Positions 7,221-15,116 are shown, counted from the first letter of the stretch. The stretch is 62,435 nucleotides of DNA from Candidatus Atribacteria bacterium (GCA_003513845.1 DOTB01000031.1:1-62435), one strand, 5' to 3'. The notes: a model not told the origin generated them from the sequence alone. Made by a program: numbers and translations.

Positions 7221-7601
7221 ATGCAGATGTTAAATGAAGTAAATAACATCGATATTGCTCCTTACTTTAAATTATCTGAATTTGCCTGCCCCTGTTGCCG
7301 ACAGGTGATCTTACACCCTCTACTCTTAAAGAAACTCAGTAAGTTAAGAGAAACAGTTAATAGACCTCTCTACATTACCTCTGGCTATCGCTGTCTCGGG
7401 TATAATCGGAAAGTAGGTGGGATAAAGACCAGTTATCACCTTCTGGGTCTGGCCGCAGATGTTAGGGCAAAAGGGATGTCTGCCCTTGACCTTTTAGAAT
7501 ATGCGGAGATTATCAATTTTTCGGGAATCGGTTTTTACGAGAAGAGGAATTTCCTGCATCTGGATGTCCGACCTACTAAACAGAGCCGCTGGAGGGGATA
7601 A
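7221..7601 (+). CDS. M15-family peptidoglycan peptidase (endolysin-like)
   Basis: 126 aa, ribosome site GAAAGGAG. It spans a single M15/VanY-like domain: SGYRCLGYNRKVGG, then the zinc-binding SYHLLGLAADV (His and Asp) and FLHLDVR (second His, with Glu in GFYEKR as likely catalytic residue). These enzymes cut peptide cross-links of murein. No signal peptide is present, so reaching the wall would depend on lysis or on the holin-like protein encoded just upstream. A CPCC cluster near residue 21 may bind another metal or form disulfides. Confidence 0.8.
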   Translation: MQMLNEVNNIDIAPYFKLSEFACPCCRQVILHPLLLKKLSKLRETVNRPLYITSGYRCLGYNRKVGGIKTSYHLLGLAADVRAKGMSALDLLEYAEIINFSGIGFYEKRNFLHLDVRPTKQSRWRG

Positions 7602-7638
7602 AATAGTCGTTAGTAGGAAAGAAGTTAAGATAAGAGAC

Positions 7639-7830
7639 GTAGGGGCACGATGTATCGTGCCCAGGATAAACAAATGACGATAAAGCAGAGAGGGCACAAT
7701 TCATTGTGCCCCTACAAAATCATAATAAACAATAATGTCATTGCGAGCGACTATAGGGAGCGTGGCAATCTCATAATTTATTAGATTGCTTCGTCGTTAC
7801 ACTCCTCGCATTGACATTTTGAGATTGGTA
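7639..7830. repeat. Composite cassette before the YvrJ-like gene
   Basis: Holds GGGCACGATGTATCGTGCCC, the shared 35-base linker, GGGCACAATTCATTGTGCCC and two ATTGCGAG-type hairpin halves ending in a TTGCTTCGTCG...CTCGCATTGACA arm. An ATTGG-type leader and AAAGGAGGG ribosome site follow. Confidence 0.7.
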
Positions 7831-7853
7831 TATTGAATTAAAGGAGGGAATAT

Positions 7854-8123
7854 ATGGATATAAAGACATGGTTAGATATAATTGCTAACCAGGGCTTCCC
7901 TATTGCCTTATCAATACTCTTAATTTTTCGTATCGACAGATTTATGCAGGAGATAGTGACTGCCCAGAAAGAAGGCTATCGGCAAGTCCTGGAAAACACC
8001 AAGGAGATACACAATACTATCACTACTTTAAATCAGCAGAACCGGGAATATTATTCCTTGCGCTTCTCAGAAGTACAGAAGGAACTCTCTGGAATGAAGG
8101 TAGAACTGGGGAAAATTGAATAA
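7854..8123 (+). CDS. YvrJ-family small membrane protein
   Basis: 89 aa; ribosome site AAAGGAGGG. A short amphipathic start (KTWLDIIANQGFPIA) runs into one membrane segment (LSILLIFRI) and then a coiled-coil-like tail. This matches YvrJ proteins, of unknown function, whose Bacillus gene is reported to belong to the SigO/RsoA regulon. It is the last gene of the cluster, followed at once by a strong terminator. A single membrane pass with cytoplasmic coiled coil is also seen in small phage proteins such as spanin-like or holin-accessory proteins. Confidence 0.65.
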   Translation: MDIKTWLDIIANQGFPIALSILLIFRIDRFMQEIVTAQKEGYRQVLENTKEIHNTITTLNQQNREYYSLRFSEVQKELSGMKVELGKIE

Positions 8124-8131
8124 TTTGGGGT

Positions 8132-8182
8132 AATAATAAGAGCCAGGTCTTTTAAATATCAATAGATCTGGCTCTTATTATT
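8132..8182. terminator. Strong bidirectional terminator
   Basis: AATAATAAGAGCCAG and CTGGCTCTTATTATT pair perfectly over 15 bases, with T/A runs on both sides. It lies between the convergent YvrJ-like gene and the lipoprotein gene and would serve both. Confidence 0.85.
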
Positions 8183-8238
8183 TAAAACACTATTTCTCTT
8201 CTATTTTTCTATGTTCTATTTAAATATTTTTGACTCAA

Positions 8239-9498
8239 TCATTCTGGAAGAGATTCTGGTATTTTCGATAATGGTACATCTATGTATGTTATTTCGCCTG
8301 CTGTTACTACAATTTCATATTCCTCAGAGTCAAGATAACCTTCTGCTGACACATTGAGTGTATATGTTCCAACTGGAAGCTGGTCGAAAGAAAATAGACC
8401 ATCTTCATCAGTTATTATGGAGCTTTCGAAAGTATATATATTACTGTATAGACTAACAGTTACATTTGCTTCGTTAATTGGTAAACCACTTTCTAAATCT
8501 AACACGCTCCCTGATATTGCCCCAGTTTCTTCAAATAATAGTATTACATTAACTTCTGTATCCTTATCTGCTGCCACTTCAATGCTTTCTGAATACTCAT
8601 TAAAGCCATCAGCATATACATTTAAAATATAGTTGCCTTCTGGAACATTATCTAAACTGAATGTTCCTTCTGAGCCTGGTTCTTCCGAAGTTGAAGTAGT
8701 ATTATTAAAGATGTATTCTCCACTAGAAAGAATTACGCTCGCACCACCTATTCCTATAAACCCCAAATCTCCTCCATCATAAGACACAGTTCCAGAAACT
8801 GAACCTGAACTCTCGGGAAGCTCTTCTTCTGAATAAGTTTCAACTACCATACTAATAACCGGTTTTAATTTATATTTTCCATTACCTGTTTTTATTACAG
8901 ATTTTTTAGCATCAAAATCTATAGTTAACTTAGTAATCATACCTGCAATAATTTCAAAAGGATGATTTAATTTTATTCCCGTTTGATAAACACTGGGGAT
9001 TTCAAGAGGTTCTGTTGATGTTGGCTTTTCTGATCCTTCTGATCCTTCTGATCCTTCTATTACTATCCAAGCATCTTCTTCCTCACCAACCTTTAAATAA
9101 AGTCTGAGTTGAGTATATTTATTCGGTTCAAGTTCTAATGATGCTAATAGTATAGAAACATCCTCTAATTTTATAAGGTCAACCAACAGACCTTCATCCC
9201 ATTCCTTCAATATTATCCAAGACCCTTCTCCTTCTTCTCCTTCTTCTTCCCCTTCTTCGCCATCAACAGCTATATGCCCTTCTATTTTAGAAATTTTTAT
9301 ATTTATTTCTGAATAATCTCCCGGTGCATCAGTAAGATAAATTTTTAGTGTTCCCTTTCCTGCTGTCACTCCATCCGTTTGAGTTGGAGAAGTTGAATCA
9401 TTTTCAGTCCCCGGAGTCACCAAATCACTTGCACATCCTGAAAGAAAAATAATAGCCAGCACTAAAAATAATGTTAAACCAAAATACTTTTTCATCAT
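8239..9498 (-). CDS. DUF4382 lipoprotein with carboxypeptidase-regulatory-like domains
   Basis: 419 aa. The N-terminus has a lipoprotein signal with lipobox LSGC (Cys about 22). Then comes a DUF4382 domain (GTLKIYLTDAPGDYSEINI, to about residue 210), with Gly/Glu/Ser-rich low-complexity inserts, and two CarboxypepD_reg-like beta domains (about 230-322 and 325-415, each with a GSV...G motif). The protein is anchored outside the membrane. It probably acts in adhesion or surface structure. It is preceded by a cyclic-di-GMP-I riboswitch, which fits a surface/biofilm role. Ribosome site AGGAGGAAAG. It ends at the terminator shared with the YvrJ cluster. Confidence 0.8.
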   Translation of the reverse strand: MMKKYFGLTLFLVLAIIFLSGCASDLVTPGTENDSTSPTQTDGVTAGKGTLKIYLTDAPGDYSEINIKISKIEGHIAVDGEEGEEEGEEGEGSWIILKEWDEGLLVDLIKLEDVSILLASLELEPNKYTQLRLYLKVGEEEDAWIVIEGSEGSEGSEKPTSTEPLEIPSVYQTGIKLNHPFEIIAGMITKLTIDFDAKKSVIKTGNGKYKLKPVISMVVETYSEEELPESSGSVSGTVSYDGGDLGFIGIGGASVILSSGEYIFNNTTSTSEEPGSEGTFSLDNVPEGNYILNVYADGFNEYSESIEVAADKDTEVNVILLFEETGAISGSVLDLESGLPINEANVTVSLYSNIYTFESSIITDEDGLFSFDQLPVGTYTLNVSAEGYLDSEEYEIVVTAGEITYIDVPLSKIPESLPE

Positions 9499-9536
9499 TC
9501 TTTCCTCCTATTTTATTTAATATTTTTTAAAAAATA

Positions 9537-9634
9537 AAAAAAGTCGGCAGTCTGGCGGTCATAGCAATAAATTGCCTTAGACCCATAACTTTGCGTCCTA
9601 CCTTTTCAGATAGTTTGCCTTTATCAACTTTTTA
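9537..9634 (-). promoter_or_regulatory. Cyclic-di-GMP-I (GEMM-I) riboswitch
   Basis: On the minus strand the conserved parts occur in order: closing stem AAAAAGTTG, then AAGGCAAACTATCTGAAAAG (the GNRA-like P2 region), GGACGCAAAGTTATGGGTCT, a GGCAATTTATTGC hairpin, the CCGCCAGACTGCC receptor segment, and CGACTTTTT closing the stem. It lies 40 bases upstream of the DUF4382 lipoprotein gene, so c-di-GMP probably sets its expression. The closing stem runs into T-rich sequence. Whether ligand turns the gene on or off cannot be read. Confidence 0.88.
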
Positions 9635-9639
9635 AAGCT

Positions 9640-10490
9640 AATTATTCAATTTTTATACTATTTAATAATATACTACACTTATTTTAAAAATCCTTCTTTT
9701 TTTAAAATAATTTTGAAATTTTTATTGATATAGGAGTAAGGTCTTCACATTTGACATTTCTTAATTTTTTAATAGAAACAAAGATGTCCTCTGTCTTATA
9801 AAATTAAATGAAATGAAAAGATAGAACTTATCCCTATCATTTTTTATAAGCCCTTATACTTATATCGCAAATATATAAGTTCTTAGCCTTATAAAATAGG
9901 TTAATATTAATTAATGTATGCAGAATAAAAGAAGCCTACTATAAACGAGATTTTTTATTGAACTTTTATAAGTGTGGTAATATATCTAAATTATAGTCGC
10001 ATTTACTGAACGCAGTGCGAACCTATTTTGAGACATCAATAACAAATATTTAATCTTTCCGATTCGGCTTTCGTCTGCCTTCCTGCCTGCACGGCAGGAA
10101 GGCATCCTTGCGTCCTCAACCTCGTAAAAAATCTTTTTTTATTTAAGAGCGTGCCGAACATTTTTTTAATTTTTAAAAAGGAATTATTTTTGCTCGGTCT
10201 CGTCCGCCTTTACCCTTAATCAAAGAAGCAAATATTTCTGTCGGGCAGAGAAACCGAATCTTCTCCCCACCCTCCTGCAGTCTCGGTGCTCGGACTTCAT
10301 CCCGACTTTGTCGGGATTCCGTTGCCTGTGCTCCGAGCCTGCTCCCCCTTTTTGGGCGAAGCAGGAAGAAAAAACAAAATTCTTCTTTCCGCCACCTTCT
10401 TTTTTGGGCAAATTTTGGGTGGGGGCAAAATTTGCCTATCAGTTCTAAACTTGGTATCAAAAAACTACTTTCCCCAAAAATTCATACTCC
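9640..10490. other. Gene-free stretch, AT-rich then GC-richer with hairpins
   Basis: 9640-10060 is AT-rich with no convincing gene. At about 10078-10105 lies the hairpin TTCCTGCCTGCACGGCAGGA. From about 10190 to 10350 the composition becomes GC-richer, with nested hairpins: ATCCCGAC-TTT-GTCGGGAT (10299-10317) inside CTCGGA...TCCGAG. Open frames here overlap on both strands, have no ribosome sites and no recognisable protein features, so I call none of them genes. Confidence 0.6.
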
Positions 10491-10582
10491 TAACGTTCCC
10501 ATCATATACGAGGTTTCAGCGTAGACGAAATTTGGTTGAACGAAGTGAGCCGTATATATTGTGTTATCTGCTGTTGCGGGCA
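10491..10582. repeat. attC-like folded site at the 3' end of the restriction gene
   Basis: TAACGTTCCCATC at 10491 is followed by a stem ATATACG (10504-10510) / CGTATAT (10551-10557) and ends TTGTGTTA (10559-10566), the layout of an integron attC site (TAAC ... GTTA around imperfect stem). The outer part GTTATCTGCTGTTGCGGGCA (10563-10582) is an inverted copy, 18 of 20 bases, of TGCCCGCAATTGCAGATAAC at 13050-13069. Confidence 0.5.
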
Positions 10583-10608
10583 TTTCCACTCTCAATACTA
10601 TTACTTTA

Positions 10609-11382
10609 TTACTTGAATTTTGAAAAATACGCATCAATTTCTGGTCTTAATTCTATACCTACTCTTTCAAAACAATTTAATAATTCTTCATAAGCACCAT
10701 CATTCCCGAGAAAGTCCCACAACTCTTCTGCAACTTTCAATTCATTATCCAAATCTAACATACCTTTCAATGTCCATCTTTCATAAGGTCTTGGTTCGTA
10801 TGGATTATAAGGAATTGCGATATATGACTTTACCTTTGCACTTGGATTTTTCGCTAGAAAAATTGCTACCCATTCTAACAATGTTCTTTTGAAATCTTTA
10901 AAATTGCTGATATTTGGTTTTGTTGTTTTCAAGTCAAACAAATAGACTGTTCCATCCGCTCTTTGGACAAACAAATCCACTTTTACAGTTTTTAATTTGT
11001 TCATTGTACCCTTGCTGCAAACTTTTCTTATTCTTTCAATTTCTTCCGTCTTATTTGGATTTTTCCCAATTGTAAGTTCGTTCATAATATGTTGAATTTC
11101 AGACTGAGCTTGTTCACTAATAGTATCACCGACCACATACTGTTTTTGTGCAAATTTAAAGTTCAGACTTGCTATCGTTTCAGCCACAGGTTCAAAAATA
11201 GATGTTCCAAAAGTAGTATTTAAAGAATGAATAAAAGAGAATAATGCCATTCTATCCCTACCAAGTAAACGATAATGAAAAGGCATATTTTTTGTTTCTG
11301 GATTGTATGTTTGAAACTTTTTCCGTAGGCTATCTTTGATGGTATTCTCGATTAATCTTATTTGTTCCTTTGTAAGTGACAT
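10609..11382 (-). CDS. TdeIII-family type II restriction endonuclease
   Basis: 257 aa. The sequence matches the TdeIII/MjaII type II endonuclease family throughout (FHYRLLGRDRMALFSFIHSL near the N-terminus; a PDDEXK-like core at VDLFVQRADGTVYLFDLKTT with catalytic Asp, Asp and Lys). Members are recorded as cutting GGNCC; the specificity here is inferred from the family. Its start lies one base after the stop of the methyltransferase gene, so the two are co-transcribed and translationally coupled. Length is normal for the family. Confidence 0.85.
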   Translation of the reverse strand: MSLTKEQIRLIENTIKDSLRKKFQTYNPETKNMPFHYRLLGRDRMALFSFIHSLNTTFGTSIFEPVAETIASLNFKFAQKQYVVGDTISEQAQSEIQHIMNELTIGKNPNKTEEIERIRKVCSKGTMNKLKTVKVDLFVQRADGTVYLFDLKTTKPNISNFKDFKRTLLEWVAIFLAKNPSAKVKSYIAIPYNPYEPRPYERWTLKGMLDLDNELKVAEELWDFLGNDGAYEELLNCFERVGIELRPEIDAYFSKFK

Positions 11383-11383
11383 T

Positions 11384-12988
11384 CTATCTCTCCTTTAGAT
11401 GGAATATTGTTTCTGCATAGGCATTAGATCTATCTTTTTCCACTCTATTTAACACAGGACGCATAAATCTATTAATAATCTTCATCTCGGCTAGCTGAGC
11501 AATATCAGGATAAAGATTATATTTGTCATTGGCTACTAAAAAAATGTCATAATCTTTTTGAAGATATTTTTTACAATTTCTTAAAGATTCTGCTATACCT
11601 TTAACATAGGCATCCCTTGCTTTTTTCCCTTGGCCTTTAGAAAGAGGACCGATTTCTAATTCATCTTTTCGTGTGAATCCAAATATTTCATATGCATATG
11701 CATGCTGTTCGTGATAATCAATAAGTCCAACATAAGGTGGACTTGAGAAAATACCTTTAATCTTTTGTTTCAGCAAAATTTTAGCAAACTCTGGATTCCT
11801 TTTTTTGATTTCTTCATAAATATTTAAGGTTCTGCTATCCCCTGTCAAACAGACTTGAAATGTTTCGGTTCTTAATTTATCAAATTGTTTAAAGCGATTT
11901 AATGTGTCTATAGTATATCTTTGCCACCACCCTTTAATGGAAAAAATCGGTTTGCATATTTTTCCGTGTTTCTTGCAGTAATATGTAGTTGTGACAGGCT
12001 CTTTTAAGGTTGCTAAATCAGCATGAGTAGTTGCTCTGCAAGAGCGAACGGTTCTGCTTAAGATTATTGCTAATATTTTTTTAATATCCTTATTATCTAT
12101 TTTTTTCAGTTCCTTAAATACAAAATCGATTTCTTCTCTTACTGGAAATAAGAACCACTTATCTAAGAAGGAACCATCTTTATCTTGTTTAATTTTAATT
12201 TTATATTTTTCCACTAAATCATAATAAATACTTAGAAAATTTTGTTCTTTATCTTTTGCATATTCTTTTTCGTTAATCTCTCCTTTTCTTACTTTCCTTT
12301 TATATTCTGGCGATGGGAAATATTTGTAATTAAATTTTGCAAGTTCTGAAAGTAGATATTCTTCAAAAGCAATATTATTTCTTGTTTTCTGAAAGTCTTC
12401 CAAGTTTAATGTGATATTGCGAATAGCTTCCCTAATCTCTGGGATATTATGTCTTTCAACTTTAGCGTTACTAATCATTGCATTAAACGCAGAAATGTCT
12501 ACACCAATGGCATGCATTCCTAATTCATTTGCTTGAACTAATGTTGTTCCACTTCCACAAAATGGATCAAGTACTATATCACCTTTATTAAAATATATTT
12601 TTTGCTTGAATTCATCGGTATGAGAATCAAGAAAATATTCTACTAATTGAGGAATAAATTTACCTTTGTAAGGATGCAATCTGTGAACGTGCTTTGTTCT
12701 TTCTGATTCTTTGTACTCTACAAAGGATAAATGCCAATTAAGGTCATCACCTAATTTCTTTTTCCATTGCTTTTCTTTGTCATAAGAGTCGTAATAATCT
12801 TTAAGTTCTTTAATATTTATCAAAGGATTACCATTACTCCCATACTTTTTTATTCTTCCGTATTGGAGTAAATATGAAATATTTGATATTGTAACTTTGC
12901 GATTTAAATATTGTGAAGCCCATTCGCTGGCTTCTTTTAGATTGTTTAGTTTTTTTTCTTCTTTTCCAAAAAGTGTTAGTTGATTCAT
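11384..12988 (-). CDS. DNA methyltransferase, modification partner of the TdeIII-like enzyme
   Basis: 534 aa. S-adenosylmethionine-binding motif DPFCGSGTTLVQANELG (about residues 141-157) precedes a long variable region and the catalytic motif SSPPYVGLIDYHEQHAYAYE (about 411-430). SPPY is typical of N4-cytosine methyltransferases but amino-methyl adenine enzymes also use it. The N-terminal 60 residues (TISNISYLLQYGRIKKYG) look like a small winged-helix DNA-binding domain. A CKKHGKICKP cysteine cluster in the middle may bind metal. It protects host DNA from the nuclease encoded directly downstream. Confidence 0.85.
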   Translation of the reverse strand: MNQLTLFGKEEKKLNNLKEASEWASQYLNRKVTISNISYLLQYGRIKKYGSNGNPLINIKELKDYYDSYDKEKQWKKKLGDDLNWHLSFVEYKESERTKHVHRLHPYKGKFIPQLVEYFLDSHTDEFKQKIYFNKGDIVLDPFCGSGTTLVQANELGMHAIGVDISAFNAMISNAKVERHNIPEIREAIRNITLNLEDFQKTRNNIAFEEYLLSELAKFNYKYFPSPEYKRKVRKGEINEKEYAKDKEQNFLSIYYDLVEKYKIKIKQDKDGSFLDKWFLFPVREEIDFVFKELKKIDNKDIKKILAIILSRTVRSCRATTHADLATLKEPVTTTYYCKKHGKICKPIFSIKGWWQRYTIDTLNRFKQFDKLRTETFQVCLTGDSRTLNIYEEIKKRNPEFAKILLKQKIKGIFSSPPYVGLIDYHEQHAYAYEIFGFTRKDELEIGPLSKGQGKKARDAYVKGIAESLRNCKKYLQKDYDIFLVANDKYNLYPDIAQLAEMKIINRFMRPVLNRVEKDRSNAYAETIFHLKER

Positions 12989-13049
12989 ATCTGATTACCT
13001 TCAATTAGTTTTTATGTATAACATACCTTAATATTTGATTTTTTTCCCT

Positions 13050-13165
13050 TGCCCGCAATTGCAGATAACGTGTCCAGCATAAAAGAATTTTTTGCGAAGC
13101 AAAAATTTGGGTGAGTGCCGTAAGGCACGAACCTTTTATGCTTTGTTAGCTGAAGTTGGCTCATC
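13050..13165. repeat. attC-like folded site between two accessory modules
   Basis: Order on + strand: TGCCCGCAATTGCAGATAAC (outer inverted repeat of the restriction module), GTGTCC, stem GCATAAAAG (13077-13085), inner hairpins TTTTTGC/GCAAAAA and GTGCC/GGCAC, stem CTTTTATGC (13133-13141), TTTGTTA, and then GTTAGCTGAAGTTGGCTCAT (outer inverted repeat of the nuclease module). The TAAC...GTTA ends and imperfect stem match attC layout. Confidence 0.55.
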
Positions 13166-14201
13166 TTTGCTTGAACTCAGTCAAATTTGCTAAGAATTTT
13201 TCAATTTGTTTTTCTTCTCTAAAAAATCCTCCACCGAATTCCCCCGCCCATTCCTCATACTCTGCTTTTTTCTCGTATGAGGGCAGGGCATCCATTGCGA
13301 CCCTCTTTTCGATGTGAAAATAATCTGCGAACCTATCAATATAGACCGTAAATCGCACACCTTTTTCTGAATCGCTCTCTTTAGGCAAAATACTAAAAAT
13401 TGTATTTCTCGATTTTCTTTCACCCATGATACCGATGAATGCAATACTGCTCATCGTTGTGACGCTTTGATCGAAACATTTTGACAATTCTACAACAATT
13501 CTTTTGTAACTATCGCCAATGCCGTTCTTTTCAGCTATCTCTTGTAGCTCCTCGTAAGACAATGGCGGCTTTCTTTTCGAAGTGGATTTTGTCTGTATTC
13601 TGTATTCGGCTTCGCTCGGCTCAATCAAAAATACTTTTGCTAAAAATTCTCTTCCTTCTTCATTCTGAAAGTACTGAAAAGTAATTGCGTTTATCCCAAC
13701 GCCGTAAGAGTCCGAAAGATATTTGATTATCCTCTCGGAACTGCTATCTATTTCGGAAGCTACAACCAGCATTTTGTGATGTTCGTTCAAAATCTCCGGG
13801 ATTTCTGTGCCAAACTTTCTCTTGAAGGCTTCTTCAAGAGGACCTTTATCACCAAGATATCTATTGGCAATTTCAGTTATTTTCTCGTTTGACAAATCTT
13901 TTGTCCAAGATGCGTAATCTAATACTTGTGCAGTTATTTCTCTTGGAGTCTTATCACGTTTCAATTCAACGATGAGAATATCACCATTGTATTCAATGCA
14001 CAAAAGGTCAATGATTCCCCCAAATCCTGTTTCTACCTGCCTGCCAATCACTAATAAGTCATTGGAAATTATTGAAATATCTTTTTCCAGCCAATCCTCT
14101 AATCGCTCTTCTAGATCAAGCTTTGATTTGCTGATTTCCTTTAATGTGTCCCTATCAATGATTTCCCATACTTTTACATCTTGTGGCATTGTATCCTCCA
14201 A
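13161..14201 (-). CDS. PDDEXK nuclease-domain protein (DUF91/NucS-like)
   Basis: 346 aa. Residues about 30-115 hold a PDDEXK-type nuclease core (FGGIIDLLCIEYNGDILIVE followed by LKRDK, with Asp, Glu and Lys) and an ITAQVLDYASW helix, as in DUF91/NucS-like endonucleases. Residues about 215-345 form a second, unrecognised domain often seen with this nuclease in standalone defence-type genes. The stop codon overlaps the inverted repeat at 13145-13165, and the matching arm lies just upstream of the start (14209-14229), so the gene is a discrete mobile-looking cassette. Probable DNA-targeting accessory or defence function; partner unknown. Confidence 0.65.
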   Translation of the reverse strand: MEDTMPQDVKVWEIIDRDTLKEISKSKLDLEERLEDWLEKDISIISNDLLVIGRQVETGFGGIIDLLCIEYNGDILIVELKRDKTPREITAQVLDYASWTKDLSNEKITEIANRYLGDKGPLEEAFKRKFGTEIPEILNEHHKMLVVASEIDSSSERIIKYLSDSYGVGINAITFQYFQNEEGREFLAKVFLIEPSEAEYRIQTKSTSKRKPPLSYEELQEIAEKNGIGDSYKRIVVELSKCFDQSVTTMSSIAFIGIMGERKSRNTIFSILPKESDSEKGVRFTVYIDRFADYFHIEKRVAMDALPSYEKKAEYEEWAGEFGGGFFREEKQIEKFLANLTEFKQR

Positions 14202-14208
14202 TTCTTAT

Positions 14209-14297
14209 GATGAGCCAATTTCTGCTAACTTAAAATAACCGAAATACTTCGTTTATGCTCCAAAATTGGCATATTTTGCGAAATACTTCGTTTATGC
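14209..14297. repeat. Inverted-repeat arm and a 19-base direct repeat
   Basis: GATGAGCCAATTTCTGCTAA (14209-14228) is the partner, 19 of 21 bases, of the arm at 13145-13165. Next to it CGAAATACTTCGTTTATGC occurs twice (14240-14258 and 14279-14297). Confidence 0.7.
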
Positions 14298-14339
14298 ACG
14301 ACTCTAGGTGAAGCCTCAAGTTGTAACTTTTTGCTGTTT

Positions 14340-14920
14340 TCATTTCTTTCCAAAATCCAAAGGGCTTTTAATCCGTCCTATATCCCGCTGGCTAACGTAA
14401 GTATAAATTTCTGTTGTTTTTGAACTCTTATGGCCAAGTAACTCTTGAATATACCGTAAATCTGTACCACCTTCCAAAAGATGGGTAGCAAAACTATGGC
14501 GCAATGAAGCATATAATCTCTGATATGTTTTTCATCAAGCTCTTTTGGGTCTTTTGCAAAGTAGTTAATGTATCGTTCAATATGGTGTAGATATGCTTTT
14601 TGGGTTTTCTGGCTATATCCCTTTAATTTGAGCTCCTTCTTTACTACCTCTGTAATCCTGGCTTGGTTTGGTACTTGTTTATCAGATTTTTGTTCAAAAG
14701 GAACTTGCAAGGTAGAGTTTACATAGATATTTTCATTCTTAAAAACCGACAAAATCTTTTTTAAAATATCTTCCGAATGGGGAAAACTCCAATACTTTTT
14801 ATCCGGGTGCCATCTATGGCCCTCAATGGATTTAACCATAGCAACAAATTTAGGGTCATACGAAAAAGTAACGATAATTTTGCCTTCCTTTATATCTTTA
14901 CTGATTCTTACGCTTGCCAT
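14340..14920 (-). pseudogene. Broken tyrosine recombinase (internal deletion and frameshift)
   Basis: The open frame (14378-14920, 180 aa) begins with an N-terminal domain common in integron-like XerD recombinases (IEGHRWHPDKKYWSFP) and a SAM-like core-binding domain (GYSQKTQKAYLHHIERYINY, KHIRDYM). At about 14500 the catalytic part resumes in another frame: [39 protein letters not shown], ending at a stop at 14340. Box II arginine, the LGH histidine and the active-site tyrosine survive. The stretch with box I arginine, roughly 100-120 residues, is missing. The gene cannot make an active enzyme as read. It overlaps nothing and follows a small XRE gene. Confidence 0.8.
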
Positions 14921-14924
14921 AAGT

Positions 14925-15116
14925 TTATTTTATTAAGTCCTCTATACTTATACCTAACGCTCTAGCAATCTTTGCTACTGTCTGAACAGAAGGTTTTTTA
15001 ACAACATTGGACTCTAATTTTGTTAAGGTAGTGTAAGGAATACCAGCCTTCCTTGCAAGACCATCTTGTGTCAAGCCTTTCTTCTTTCTAAATTTCTTTA
15101 CATTATCGCCAATCAT
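14925..15116 (-). CDS. Small XRE-family HTH regulator
   Basis: 63 aa, a single Cro/C1-type helix-turn-helix (NVKKFRKKKGLTQDGLARKA, then GIPYTTLTKLESN). It ends 4 bases before the recombinase remnant, so the two form a unit. Such small regulators normally keep mobile-element genes silent. No antitoxin partner gene is visible. Confidence 0.75.
   Translation of the reverse strand: MIGDNVKKFRKKKGLTQDGLARKAGIPYTTLTKLESNVVKKPSVQTVAKIARALGISIEDLIK

Noticed and set aside
3355..7830. CRISPR array, suggested by many short repeats
   Set aside because: Repeat units differ in sequence and spacing, are palindromic, and lack uniform spacers; no cas gene is present.
33..8182. Full prophage
   Set aside because: No integrase, terminase, portal, capsid or tail genes are present between the helicase and the terminator.
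10173..10693. Open frames on both strands in the GC-richer spacer
   Set aside because: They overlap on opposite strands and in different frames, lack ribosome sites, and run through hairpins; translations show no protein-like pattern.
10491..14229. Complete integron
   Set aside because: attC-like sites are present, but the only recombinase is broken, no attI is seen, and cassette genes are oriented opposite to the usual direction for at least one reading of the sites.
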